Source: Roseiarcus sp049509635
GTDB taxonomy: Bacteria > Pseudomonadota > Alphaproteobacteria > Rhizobiales > Beijerinckiaceae
NCBI GenBank assembly: GCA_049509635.1
Contig: JBEKZS010000001.1
Span: 1 to 64,000, forward strand
DNA length: 64,000 nucleotides
Direction: 5' to 3'
Below the pieces are notes generated by a model that saw nothing but the letters and a program-made list of their open reading frames with translations, had not been told where the DNA came from and did no database searches. Of the stretch, positions 1 through 8,562 are shown piece by piece. Numbering within the stretch: the first letter of the stretch is position 1; each line of letters starts with the position of its first letter. Both the position numbers and the translations under genes were made by a program.

Positions 1-310
1 GGAACAGCGGCCGGATCGGGCGATCGATCAGCCGCGAGGTCAGCGTCTCCTTGTCGGAGAGCCGTCCCTCGCGCTTGAGGAAACCGCCCGGGATGCGGCC
101 GGCGGCGAAGGCCTTCTCCTGATAGTGGACGGTCAGGGGGAAGAAATCGATCCCCGGCTTGGCCGATTTGGCGGCGACGACCGTCGCCAGAACCGTGGTT
201 TCGCCCCAGCTCGCGAACACCGCGCCGTCGGCCTGCCGGGCGATGCGGCCCGTCTCCAGCACGAGATTGCGGCCGCACCAAGTGAGTTCTTCACGTTGAA
301 TATCGAACAT
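1..310 (-). CDS. pnp: Polynucleotide phosphorylase, N-terminal part (cut by window edge)
   Basis: Encodes the first 103 residues of PNPase, the 3'-5' phosphorolytic exoribonuclease of the RNA degradosome. The start ATG (308-310 on the complement) opens MFDIQREELTWCGRNLVLET, and the first RNase PH core follows, with a WGETTVLATV strand, a DFFPLTVHYQEK segment and an AAGRIPGGFLKREGR loop, all as in the family. About 600 residues, including the second RNase PH core and the KH and S1 domains, lie beyond position 1. It is the last visible gene of the rimP-to-pnp block, downstream of rpsO as in most Proteobacteria. Identification is firm; nothing can be said of its 3' end. Confidence 0.97.
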   Translation of the reverse strand, partial: MFDIQREELTWCGRNLVLETGRIARQADGAVFASWGETTVLATVVAAKSAKPGIDFFPLTVHYQEKAFAAGRIPGGFLKREGRLSDKETLTSRLIDRPIRPLF

Positions 311-567
311 CTCTCATCATCTTTCCATTGAGATGGTGAAAGCTTCTCGGCCAGGTGGTCTTCCAATCCGGCGGGTGAGTTCCCGCCATCATCCATGGTT
401 CGCCATGAGGTCGGTCATGGGCAAGACGGCGAGAGGCTGGTCCGGCCCTCGTCCCGGGCGGGAGCCAGCATCCGGCGATCCTGCCATGACGCGCAGCTTT
501 CACCTTCGATCGCGACCGCGGCCCCATGCCGCCGTCGTCGTCCTTCCTTCGGGCCAACCAGCCCGGT
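311..567 (-). promoter_or_regulatory. rpsO-pnp intergenic leader
   Basis: This 257-base gap between rpsO and pnp holds no gene. It contains a perfect 6-bp hairpin (arms 370-375 and 382-387, six-base loop) about 60 bases upstream of the pnp start. No run of T follows, so it is not a typical intrinsic terminator. In other Proteobacteria the pnp leader is folded and cleaved by RNase III for PNPase autoregulation. That this hairpin plays such a part is inference only. Confidence 0.35.
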
Positions 568-837
568 TCAGCGGCGAATCCCCAGCCGCTCGATCAGCGA
601 CTTGTAGCGGGCCTCGTCGCCCTTCTTCACATAATCGAGGAGCGTGCGACGCTGCGAGACCATCTTCAACAGGCCTCGGCGCGAATGATTGTCCTTGACG
701 TGCGTTTTGAAATGGCCGGTCAGATTGGTGATGCGTTCGGTCAGGATCGCGACCTGCACCTCGGGCGAGCCCGTATCGCCGGCCTTCAAGGCATATTCCT
801 TAACGAGCGCGGCCTTGCGCTCAACGCTTATCGACAT
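568..837 (-). CDS. rpsO: 30S ribosomal protein S15
   Basis: Eighty-nine residues, the standard length of S15, which binds the central domain of 16S rRNA and helps assemble the 30S platform. The sequence has the family pattern from MSISVERKAAL through GDTGSPEVQVAILTERI, a KDNHSRRGLLKMV helix and a final RYKSLIERLGIRR. The C-terminal four-helix fold and the basic HSRRG motif that contacts rRNA are intact. It lies 217 bases downstream of truB and 257 bases upstream of pnp, the usual order. S15 often represses its own mRNA; no specific operator was identified here. Confidence 0.98.
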   Translation of the reverse strand: MSISVERKAALVKEYALKAGDTGSPEVQVAILTERITNLTGHFKTHVKDNHSRRGLLKMVSQRRTLLDYVKKGDEARYKSLIERLGIRR

Positions 838-1054
838 CGGGTGGTCCTTTCGTTGCGGGAGCCCGCCGCCGGCGGGCGCTTCCCTTCAGGGTTGGCCGAG
901 CCGGGATGTCGTCCAGGTCGGTCAGATCGGGCCGGGGCCGCGAAGGCCGAGGCTGCGCGGGCTTATACAGGATTGCGGCCGCCGCGCCACAGAATTGTGT
1001 CCGCGCATCCGGACCCGCGCCCGGCCGGCGAACCGGTCTTGCGGGGTGGCTCGG

Positions 1055-2008
1055 TCACCCCGGCAGGTTGAACACGCGCGTCGAGACGAAATAGCCCGCC
1101 TCCACCACGCCGAACGCGACGGGCGCGCCGAAACAGGCCGCATAGGCGAGCCCCTCTTCGGGCGCGTGGCCGCCGCGCAGCAGCAGTTTCTGGCCGCGCC
1201 GGAGGATGGCGGCGCCGTCGCGGTCCAGAGCGATGCGCGGCAGTTCCGCGAGCCCCGCTTCGACCGGCAGCGGCGTCCGGCCTCCCACGGGCGCGGCGCG
1301 CAGGCCGTCGAGCGTCCCGGCTGCCTGCTCGCCGAACGGACCGACCCGCGTGCGGCGCAGCAGCACGACATGGCCATAGCAGCCCAGGAGCCGGCCGAGG
1401 TCGCGCGCGATCGCGCGAACGTAGGTTCCCTTGCCGCACTCCGCCTCGAAGATCGCCATGTCCGGCCGGCTCGAGAGGAGATCGAGCCGATGGACGACGA
1501 TTTCGCGCGGCGCCATCACGAAGTCGACGCCGTCGCGGGCCAGGTCGTAGGCGCGCTCGCCGGCGATCTTGATCGCCGAATAGATCGGCGGGACCTGGGT
1601 GACGATTCCGACGAACCGCGACAGGTTGGCCTGGATCGCGGCCGGGTCGGGGCGCTGGTCCGAGGCGGCGACGACGCGGCCCTCCGCGTCGTCGGTGTCG
1701 GTCTCGGCGCCCCATCTGACGCCGAACCGATAGACCTTGACGCCATCCTGGACCACGCAGACCGTCTTGGTCGCCTCGCCCAGGGCGATCGGCAGAACGC
1801 CAGAGGCGAGCGGATCGAGCGTGCCGGCGTGACCGGCCTTCTTGGCGTTGAACAGGAACTTGATCTGGGCGACCGCCTGGGTCGAGGTCAGGCCGACCGG
1901 CTTGTCGAGACAGACCCAGCCGTTGACCTCGACGCGGGTCGACCGCCGCTGTTCGCGCCGGTCGCGGCTCGGCCCCGCAAGCGGCGCTTCGACCTCGGCT
2001 TCGCTCAT
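1055..2008 (-). CDS. truB: tRNA pseudouridine(55) synthase
   Basis: TruB makes pseudouridine at position 55 in the T-loop of tRNAs. The protein has 317 residues, normal for the family. The catalytic block KKAGHAGTLDPLASGVLP is intact, with the nucleophilic aspartate at residue 65, followed by conserved KTYxxxxRWG-like and GTYVRAIARDLG stretches. About 27 N-terminal residues precede the core and look disordered and charged. The ATG overlaps the rbfA stop codon (ATGA), so translation of the two is probably coupled. It belongs to the nusA-infB-rbfA-truB block. Identification is secure. Confidence 0.97.
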   Translation of the reverse strand: MSEAEVEAPLAGPSRDRREQRRSTRVEVNGWVCLDKPVGLTSTQAVAQIKFLFNAKKAGHAGTLDPLASGVLPIALGEATKTVCVVQDGVKVYRFGVRWGAETDTDDAEGRVVAASDQRPDPAAIQANLSRFVGIVTQVPPIYSAIKIAGERAYDLARDGVDFVMAPREIVVHRLDLLSSRPDMAIFEAECGKGTYVRAIARDLGRLLGCYGHVVLLRRTRVGPFGEQAAGTLDGLRAAPVGGRTPLPVEAGLAELPRIALDRDGAAILRRGQKLLLRGGHAPEEGLAYAACFGAPVAFGVVEAGYFVSTRVFNLPG

Positions 2009-2415
2009 GACGGTTCCTCGTCGCCGTGGCGCAGGTCGCGGGCCACTTCGGGCGATTTCAGCAGCGCATCGATGCGGGCCTGGGCGGCGAAGCTCTCGTC
2101 GACGACAAAACGCAGCTCCGGCGCGTATTTCAAATTGACGCGATGGGCGACCAGCGTGCGCAACACCTTCTTGTGGCGATCGAGCGCGGCGATGATCTTG
2201 TCGACGTTCTTACCGCCCAGCGGCATGACCGAAAGCGTGGCGAGCTTGAGATCGGGAGACATTTTCACCGAAGGGATCGTCACGACCTGCCGGGCGAGCG
2301 CCGGGTCCTCGACTTGCCCGCGCGCCAGGATGTCGGCGGCGGCGTGCCGGATCAGCTCGCCGACGCGCAGCGCGCGCTGCGAGGGCCCGGCGGTCTTCTG
2401 GTCTGGGCGGGGCAT
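2005..2415 (-). CDS. rbfA: Ribosome-binding factor A
   Basis: RbfA is a small KH-type protein that binds immature 30S subunits near 16S helix 1 and aids late maturation. I place the start at 2415, giving 136 residues beginning MPRPDQKTAGPSQRALRVGE; a longer open frame continues upstream but has no RbfA similarity and would run into infB. The family features SQRALRVGELIRHAAADIL, VSVMPLGG-like beta strand and LRFVVDESF are present. It overlaps truB by four bases and follows infB after 118 bases, the classical order. Confidence 0.96.
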   Translation of the reverse strand: MPRPDQKTAGPSQRALRVGELIRHAAADILARGQVEDPALARQVVTIPSVKMSPDLKLATLSVMPLGGKNVDKIIAALDRHKKVLRTLVAHRVNLKYAPELRFVVDESFAAQARIDALLKSPEVARDLRHGDEEPS

Positions 2416-2533
2416 TGCGGTTCGTCGGCCTGGGTTTGTCGCTTGTGGAGCGGGAGGGCGCGGCCCGAAGGCTGCGGCGCGCGACTTGCGCGCGGGCGGG
2501 CCCGGCGGTCGGACCCGCGCGCCCGGGCCCGCC

Positions 2534-5206
2534 TCACAGGGTGCGCCGAACCTCTTCGACATTGTAGCACTCGATGACGTCGCCCACCCGCATGTCCTGG
2601 TAGTTCTCGAACGCCATGCCGCATTCCTGGCCCGACTGCACTTCCCTGACTTCGTCCTTGAACCGCTTGAGCGTCGACAGCTTGCCCTCGTGCACCACGA
2701 CATTGTCGCGGATCAGCCGCACATGGGCGCCGCGCTGGACGACGCCGTCGGTGACGCGGCAGCCTGCGACATGGCCGACCTTCGAAATCGAGAAGACTTC
2801 CAGGATCACGGCGTTGCCGAGCATTTCCTCGCGCAGCGTCGGCGCCAGCATGCCCGACATCGCCGCCTTCACGTCGTCGACGAGATTGTAGATGATGTTG
2901 TAGTAGCGGATCTCGATGCCCTGGCGTTCGGCGAGGTCGCGCGCTTCCTTGTGCGCGCGCACGTTGAAGCCGATGATCACCGCCTTCGAAGCCTCGGCGA
3001 GAGTCACGTCCGATTCCGTCACGCCGCCGACGCCCGAATGAACGACGCGCGCGCCGACCTCGTCGGTGCCGAGCTTGTCGAGCGCGGCGACGATCGCCTC
3101 CACGGAGCCCTGAACGTCGCCCTTGATCACGATCGGCATTTCCCGACGGCCCGCCGTCTTCAGCTGGCTCATCATGTCGGCGAGCGAGGTCCGGACCGAG
3201 CCGCCGCGCGCGGCGAGCTTCTCGCGCTTCTGGCGGTCGCGATATTCGGCGATTTCGCGCGCCCGCGCCTCGCTCTCGACGACCGCGAACCGGTCGCCCG
3301 CCTCCGGCGCCCCGGAAAAGCCGAGCACCTCGACGGGCGTCGAGGGCAGGGCCATTTCGACGTTCGCGCCGGCGTCGTCGAGCAGCGCACGCACCCGGCC
3401 CCATTGCGACCCCGCCACGACCAGTTCGCCGACCCGCAGCGTTCCGCGCTGGACGAGGACGGTCGCGACCGGGCCGCGGCCGCGATCGAGACGGGCCTCG
3501 ACGACCGTGCCCTCGGCGCTGCGGTCGGGATCGGCGGTGAGGTCGAGGAGCTCGGCCTGCAACGCGATCGCCTCGAGCAGCTTGTCGAGATTGATGTGCT
3601 TGGTCGCGGAGACTTCGACCGCGAGCGTGTCGCCGCCGAACGACTCGACCTGGACGTCGTGCTGCAGCAGTTCCTGGGACACCCGCTCGGAATTGGCGTC
3701 CGGCTTGTCGATCTTGTTGATCGCCACGATGATCGGCGCATGCGCCGCCTTGGCGTGACGGATCGCCTCGATCGTCTGCGGCATCACGCCGTCATCGGCG
3801 GCCACGACGAGGACGACGATGTCGGTGACCTTGGCGCCGCGCGCGCGCATCGCGGTGAAGGCCGCGTGACCGGGCGTGTCGATGAAGGTGATCTTGGTTC
3901 CGCCGGGCGCGACGACCTGATAGGCGCCGATGTGCTGGGTGATGCCGCCCGCCTCTCCGGCGACCACATTGGCCTTGCGGATCGCGTCGAGCAGCGAAGT
4001 CTTGCCGTGGTCGACATGGCCCATGATGGTGACGATCGGCGGGCGCGGCACGGGCGCGCCGTCTTCGTCCGGCCGATCGAACAGGCCCTCCTCGACGTCG
4101 GACTCGGCGACGCGTTTGACGGTATGGCCGAGCTCCTCGGCGATCAATTGCGCCGTATCGGCCTCGATCACGTCGGTGATCGTCACCATCTGGCCCTGTT
4201 TCATCAGCAGCTTGATGACGTCGACCGCGCGTTCCGACATGCGGTTGGCGAGTTCCTGGATGGTGATCGTCTCGGGCAGCACGATCTCGCGGGAGAGCTT
4301 CTCCTTGGTCTCCTTGACGCCGTGCCCCTTGAGCCGCTGGGTGCGGCGCCGGAACGCGGCGACCGATCGGGTCCGCTCCTCCTCGCCCGCCGTCGCGCTG
4401 GTGACGGTGAGGCGACCGCGATTGCGCTGCTCGGCGCCGCGCGTCGGCCTCGGCGGCAGCACGATCTTGGCCGGCTGGATCACGGCGCTCGGCCGTCTGA
4501 TGACCCGCCGGGTCTCTTCCTCTTCGGCGCCGGGCGCGCGCGGCGTGACGGCCCCGGCCGGCGCCGCGGCGACGGTCGCCCCTGCGAGGGCCGCCGCCGG
4601 CTTTCGCGCCATCGTGACCGCGGGCGTCGCGGAGGGCTCTCCGCCCGCCAGTCGCCGCCGCGCCTCGTCTTCCGTCTTGCGCTTGAAATCGGCGTCCTGC
4701 GCCCGGCGGGTTTCCTCGTCGCGCTTGCGCGCGTCGGCCGCCTCGCGCTCGGCGCGCTCGCGCGCCTCGCGTTCGGCGCGCAGTTTCGCGTCGGCTTCCT
4801 GTCGGCGACGATCCTCGTCCTCGCGCGCCCGGGCGCCCTCGAGCGCCCGCGCCCGGGCCTCGCGCTGCGCGTCGGTCAGAGTCGGCAGGACGACGCCGGT
4901 CTTGAGGGGCGCCGAGGGGGCGGCGGGCGCCTTGGCGATCGCCGCCTGGCTCGTCGGGCCGCGCGGCGCGACCGGCGAGGCTGCGGGAGCCGAAGACGGA
5001 CGGAGCGCGACCGGCGCGGCCTCGCGTTGCGGCGCCTCGCCTGGGCCCGGCGCGCGACGCTTGACCTTTTCGACGACGACCGCCTTGCTTCTCCCATGCG
5101 AAAAGCTCTGGCGGACCATGCCCTGCTCGACCGGACGCTTCAAATGCAGCGTCTTCGAGGGGACCGCGCCCAAAGTCTTTTCACCGGTGTTGTTCGTATC
5201 GTTCAT
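2534..5206 (-). CDS. infB: Translation initiation factor IF-2
   Basis: IF-2 is the GTPase that brings initiator tRNA to the 30S subunit and promotes subunit joining. The 890-residue product has a long charged, alanine-rich N-terminus with a probable coiled coil (about residues 113-186), the IF2-N domain (about 304-367), and the G domain with P-loop GHVDHGKT at 396-403, DTPGHAAF and NKID, then the C-terminal tRNA-binding domains. I chose the ATG at 5206 rather than one four codons upstream, since 5206 forms an ATGA overlap with the upstream ylxR-like gene. The N-terminal alanine/arginine-rich length is typical of alphaproteobacteria. Confidence 0.97.
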   Translation of the reverse strand: MNDTNNTGEKTLGAVPSKTLHLKRPVEQGMVRQSFSHGRSKAVVVEKVKRRAPGPGEAPQREAAPVALRPSSAPAASPVAPRGPTSQAAIAKAPAAPSAPLKTGVVLPTLTDAQREARARALEGARAREDEDRRRQEADAKLRAEREARERAEREAADARKRDEETRRAQDADFKRKTEDEARRRLAGGEPSATPAVTMARKPAAALAGATVAAAPAGAVTPRAPGAEEEETRRVIRRPSAVIQPAKIVLPPRPTRGAEQRNRGRLTVTSATAGEEERTRSVAAFRRRTQRLKGHGVKETKEKLSREIVLPETITIQELANRMSERAVDVIKLLMKQGQMVTITDVIEADTAQLIAEELGHTVKRVAESDVEEGLFDRPDEDGAPVPRPPIVTIMGHVDHGKTSLLDAIRKANVVAGEAGGITQHIGAYQVVAPGGTKITFIDTPGHAAFTAMRARGAKVTDIVVLVVAADDGVMPQTIEAIRHAKAAHAPIIVAINKIDKPDANSERVSQELLQHDVQVESFGGDTLAVEVSATKHINLDKLLEAIALQAELLDLTADPDRSAEGTVVEARLDRGRGPVATVLVQRGTLRVGELVVAGSQWGRVRALLDDAGANVEMALPSTPVEVLGFSGAPEAGDRFAVVESEARAREIAEYRDRQKREKLAARGGSVRTSLADMMSQLKTAGRREMPIVIKGDVQGSVEAIVAALDKLGTDEVGARVVHSGVGGVTESDVTLAEASKAVIIGFNVRAHKEARDLAERQGIEIRYYNIIYNLVDDVKAAMSGMLAPTLREEMLGNAVILEVFSISKVGHVAGCRVTDGVVQRGAHVRLIRDNVVVHEGKLSTLKRFKDEVREVQSGQECGMAFENYQDMRVGDVIECYNVEEVRRTL

Positions 5207-5922
5207 GCGTCTTTCCAAGTGCCCGGGCTCTGCCCATTCGTGGCTTCCGCCGCCGCCGACGGCTCGCCGGCGGGGTCCAAAATGGCCGCAAAGGGCGGAT
5301 TGCCTGTTCCGTTCGATCGGTATCCGGCGAGCCTGCGCGCCCTATATAGGAAGGCTTCGCTGGCCTCGCCCGCGCGAAGCGCTGCATGTATCACATTTGT
5401 CCGCCCCAATGCCAAATCCAATTGGCCCGACGAAAAGAGAATTATTCGCGCGAGCCGTCCGGCCGCCGGGCCGAGCCGGGCGCGCGCCGCGCCCTCCAGC
5501 TTGGCGGTCCCGTCGGCCGAGCCGTCCGTCGCGTGAATGAGCGCGATGACGCCGCCGGCGCGGATCGCCGCCTCGACCTTGGCGGCGCCGGCGACGATCA
5601 GCCCCGCCTTGTTGACGATCGAGAGAAACTGCAGCGCGTCGCGCTCGATCATTCCATCCAGCTCGGCCGCCAGATCCGGCGAGGCGACCGCCTTGGTCTT
5701 GAAGCCCCTGGAAAATGCCTGCTTGCGCGCGGCCTCCGCGACGACGGCGGCGCTCAGACTCGTCCACACGCCTCTGCCCGGCAGCTTGCGCCTGAGGTCG
5801 GGAACCACCTTGCCGTCCGGCGACAGCGCGAAATGGATCATCGCCTCGGGCGGGCCCTTCGAGCCGGTCACGATGCATGTCCGCTCCGGCCCGGCTCCGT
5901 CCGCTCTTGCGCGCGCGCCCAA
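5203..5922 (-). CDS. YlxR (DUF448) RNA-binding protein with L7Ae-like C-terminus
   Basis: A 239-residue protein between nusA and infB, where YlxR normally sits. The N-terminal part (about 10-90) matches DUF448/YlxR: ERTCIVTGSKGPPEAMIHF, then PGRGVWTSL. The next part (about 95-190) resembles an L7Ae/L30e fold with NKAGLIVAGAAKVEAAI. YlxR proteins have been tied to RNA binding and to RNase P or transcription control in other bacteria; the role here is inferred. The start is TTG at 5922; there is no ATG nearby and the YlxR core begins about 12 residues later, so the start is slightly uncertain. The stop overlaps the infB start. Confidence 0.88.
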   Translation of the reverse strand: MGARARADGAGPERTCIVTGSKGPPEAMIHFALSPDGKVVPDLRRKLPGRGVWTSLSAAVVAEAARKQAFSRGFKTKAVASPDLAAELDGMIERDALQFLSIVNKAGLIVAGAAKVEAAIRAGGVIALIHATDGSADGTAKLEGAARARLGPAAGRLARIILFSSGQLDLALGRTNVIHAALRAGEASEAFLYRARRLAGYRSNGTGNPPFAAILDPAGEPSAAAEATNGQSPGTWKDA

Positions 5923-6009
5923 CTCGAGTCTCCACGCCGCGCCCTGCGCCGGGTTCAGGACGAATATGAGAAATGCGCCCTCGCGGCGGCGACGCGCGGC
6001 GGCCCCGCG

Positions 6010-7614
6010 CTACTCGGCCTCTTCGGTCACGGCGGGCTCGGCTTCGCCCGGCTCCGGCGCGGCCTCGATCCAGCCGGCGTTCACGCGCGCGCTCATGATC
6101 ATCGCGTCGGCCTGCTCGCGCGAGAGGTCGAAACCATCGAGGAACCCGGCGTGCCGTGCGCTTTCGCTCTCGCCGCGATCCGTCCAGCCCAGGAGATCGT
6201 CGGTTGCGCAACCGGCGAGGTCCTCGAGGGTCTTGATGTCGTTTTCGCCGAGCTTGACCAGCATCGGCGTGGTCACGCCTTCGACCGATTTCAACTCGTC
6301 GGCGACGCCCAGCGCCTTGCGCCGCTCGTCGAATTCGGCCTCGATGCGCGCGAGATGCCCGAGGGCGCGGGCCTGAATCTCGGTCGCGGTGTCGGCGTCG
6401 AATCCTTCGATCGCGGCGAGTTCGTCGAGCTCGACATAGGCGAGCTCCTCGACCGAGCGGAATCCCTCCGAGGCCAGCAGCTGGGCGACGGTTTCGTCGA
6501 CGTCGAGCGCGCCCATGAAGACGTTGGTCCGCTCGACGAATTCCTTCTGGCGCCGTTCGGACTCCTCGGCCTCGGTGAGAATGTCGATGTCCCAGCCGGT
6601 CAGCTGCGAGGCAAGGCGGACGTTCTGTCCGCGTCGCCCGATCGCCAGCGACAATTGGTCGTCGGGGACGACCACCTCGATGCGGGTGGAGTCCTCGTCG
6701 AGCACGACTTTCATCACTTCGGCCGGCTGAAGCGCGTTGACGATGAACGTCGCCGCGTCGGCCGACCACGGAATGATGTCGATCTTCTCGCCCTGGAGCT
6801 CGTTGACCACGGCCTGGACGCGCGAGCCGCGCATGCCGACGCAGGCGCCGACCGGATCGATCGACGAATCGTTGGAGATCACGGCGATCTTTGCCCGCGA
6901 GCCGGGGTCGCGCGCGACCGACTTGACCTCGACGATGCCGTCGTAAATCTCCGGGACTTCCTGGGCGAACAGCTTGGCGGTGAACTGGGGATGGGTGCGC
7001 GACAGGAAGATCTGCGGCCCCCGCTGCTCGCGCCTGACGTCGTAGACGTAGGCGCGGATGCGGTCGCCGGGGCGGAACATTTCCCGGGGGATCATCTCGT
7101 CGCGCCGCACCACCGCCTCGCCGGCCCCGCTGCCGCCGAGATCGACGACGACATTGCCGTATTCGACCCGCTTGACCACGCCATTGATGATTTCGCCGAT
7201 GCGGTCCTTGTAGACGTCATATTGCTTGTCGCGCTCGGCCTCGCGAATCTTCTGAACCAGGACCTGCTTGGACGACTGGGCGGGAATGCGGCCGAAATCG
7301 AACGGCGGCAGCGACTCGGCGATCCAGTCGCCGATCTGCGCGGACGGGTTCTTCTTCTGTGCGTCCGCGAGGGCGATCTGGGTCGCGTCGTTCTCGATCT
7401 GCTCGACCACCAGCAGCAGACGGGAGAACCGGATCTCGCCGGTTTTCGGATTGATGTCGGCGCGGACCTCGGTCTCCTGCCCGTAGCGCGACCGCGCCGC
7501 CTTCTGCATCGCGTCCTCCATGGAGGCGAGCACGATCGATCGATCGATCGATTTTTCGCGCGCCACCGCGTCGACGATCTGCAAGAGTTCGAGCCTGTTG
7601 GCGCTGACGGCCAT
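6010..7614 (-). CDS. nusA: Transcription termination/antitermination protein NusA
   Basis: NusA binds RNA polymerase and nascent RNA and modulates pausing, termination and antitermination. The 534 residues comprise the N-terminal polymerase-binding domain (about 1-125), an S1 domain (about 135-200, GEIINGVVKRVEYGNVVVDLG), two KH domains (signature GACVGMRGSRVQAVVNELQG, then LAIGRRGQNVRLAS) and a C-terminal acidic region with helix-hairpin-helix repeats. Codons about 20-27 are encoded by five perfect CGAT repeats (7533-7552). It follows rimP by 65 bases and precedes the ylxR-like gene. Certain assignment. Confidence 0.98.
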   Translation of the reverse strand: MAVSANRLELLQIVDAVAREKSIDRSIVLASMEDAMQKAARSRYGQETEVRADINPKTGEIRFSRLLLVVEQIENDATQIALADAQKKNPSAQIGDWIAESLPPFDFGRIPAQSSKQVLVQKIREAERDKQYDVYKDRIGEIINGVVKRVEYGNVVVDLGGSGAGEAVVRRDEMIPREMFRPGDRIRAYVYDVRREQRGPQIFLSRTHPQFTAKLFAQEVPEIYDGIVEVKSVARDPGSRAKIAVISNDSSIDPVGACVGMRGSRVQAVVNELQGEKIDIIPWSADAATFIVNALQPAEVMKVVLDEDSTRIEVVVPDDQLSLAIGRRGQNVRLASQLTGWDIDILTEAEESERRQKEFVERTNVFMGALDVDETVAQLLASEGFRSVEELAYVELDELAAIEGFDADTATEIQARALGHLARIEAEFDERRKALGVADELKSVEGVTTPMLVKLGENDIKTLEDLAGCATDDLLGWTDRGESESARHAGFLDGFDLSREQADAMIMSARVNAGWIEAAPEPGEAEPAVTEEAE

Positions 7615-7679
7615 GAGAATTCTCCTTCGTTTGACCCTGGCCGGCGCATGCCGGCGGCGGGTCGCCTTTCAAATCGCGT

Positions 7680-8363
7680 TCAATCCGCCGCAGCGGGTTT
7701 GGCGGGGCCGGCCTCGATTCGGGGCGGCCCGGCCTTCCCCGCCTTGCGCTCCTTCTTGGCCGCCTTTTCGCGGCGCAGCGCGGTTCGGATGAGGTCCTCG
7801 GTCAGGACCAGACGGGCCTCCTCCATGTCGTCGATCGGCAGATCGATCGCCTCCGCCTCGCCGGCGTCCTTGGCCGGCAGCCGCAACCGCGCCGCAACCC
7901 GCGTCCCGACCGTCCCGACCCCCTCGATCAGCCCGCGGAATCGCTTGCGCGTCCCCACCGGCGCGGCCATTTCGATTCGCGCCTCGTGGCCGATCGCGCG
8001 CCGGAAATCCGATCCGCGCACCAGGGGCCGATCGATGCCGGGCGATGAAATCTCGAGGCGATAGGCCTGGCCGACCGGATCTTCGAGGTCGAGCACGGGC
8101 GAGAGCGCCACGCTCGCCCGTTCGCAGTCGTCGACGGTCATCGAGCCGTCGGGCCGCTCCGCCATGATCTGCAGGGTCGTTCCGCCGGCCGCCGATATTT
8201 TGACCCGCACCAGCCGAAATCCCAGATCGCGCAGGACCGGCCCGACGATCGCGCCGACGCGTCGGGCGCCGGCCCTGTCGTCGATGAGACGCGGTTCGTC
8301 GAGCGCGTTGCCGGTCGCCCCGTCTGCGGGGCTCGAACTGGCGGCGGAATGTCGTTCGGCCAT
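7680..8363 (-). CDS. rimP: Ribosome maturation factor RimP
   Basis: RimP assists 30S maturation and opens the nusA-infB operon. The 227-residue protein has the RimP N-domain (GPVLRDLGFRLVRVKIS, CERASVALSPVLD, YRLEISSPGIDRPL) and a C-terminal SH3-like domain, followed by a lysine/alanine-rich tail. I use the ATG at 8363 because AGGA lies about five bases upstream; a TTG five codons earlier would fall right after a terminator-like T run. The leader carries a strong hairpin plus six T (see next entry), so expression is probably set by read-through. Confidence 0.95.
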   Translation of the reverse strand: MAERHSAASSSPADGATGNALDEPRLIDDRAGARRVGAIVGPVLRDLGFRLVRVKISAAGGTTLQIMAERPDGSMTVDDCERASVALSPVLDLEDPVGQAYRLEISSPGIDRPLVRGSDFRRAIGHEARIEMAAPVGTRKRFRGLIEGVGTVGTRVAARLRLPAKDAGEAEAIDLPIDDMEEARLVLTEDLIRTALRREKAAKKERKAGKAGPPRIEAGPAKPAAAD

Positions 8364-8379
8364 GGGTCCTGTCGGCAAT

Positions 8380-8413
8380 AAAAAAGAGCGGGTCCCGGCC
8401 GGGGCCCACTCTC
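8380..8413 (-). terminator. Terminator-like hairpin in the rimP leader (candidate attenuator)
   Basis: Read on the minus strand, arms at 8411-8401 and 8396-8386 pair over about 11 bp (one U-G pair, one mismatch) around a GGCC loop, followed directly by six T (8385-8380). This has the form of an intrinsic terminator. It ends only 17 bases before the rimP ATG, leaving no room for a promoter, so transcription of the operon must pass through it. A second hairpin with perfect 6-bp arms (8421-8426, 8438-8443) lies just upstream and could be part of a switch. Attenuation is inferred, not shown. Confidence 0.75.
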
Positions 8414-8562
8414 AAGACATCTCTTCATCGGTCAGACGAAGAGCTATGAGAAACCAACGAAAGCTCAGATACAGGAAGCGACGCCAAAATACAAGGCCGT
8501 CGCGATCGGACCGCCAGAATGAGGCCGCGCCGGGCCCGCGGGGGCGCCCGCGGCGGGCGGCG

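Noticed and set aside
689..5536. A 1615-codon open frame on the plus strand opposite truB, rbfA and infB
   Set aside because: It is a shadow of well-identified minus-strand genes caused by high GC; its translation is arginine/aspartate-rich with no domain.
7533..7552. Phase-variation switch in nusA
   Set aside because: nusA is essential, and frameshift would be lethal; retained only as a low-interest repeat.
5386..8064. An 892-codon plus-strand open frame opposite nusA and rimP
   Set aside because: Same reason: antisense of conserved genes, biased composition and no recognised motif.
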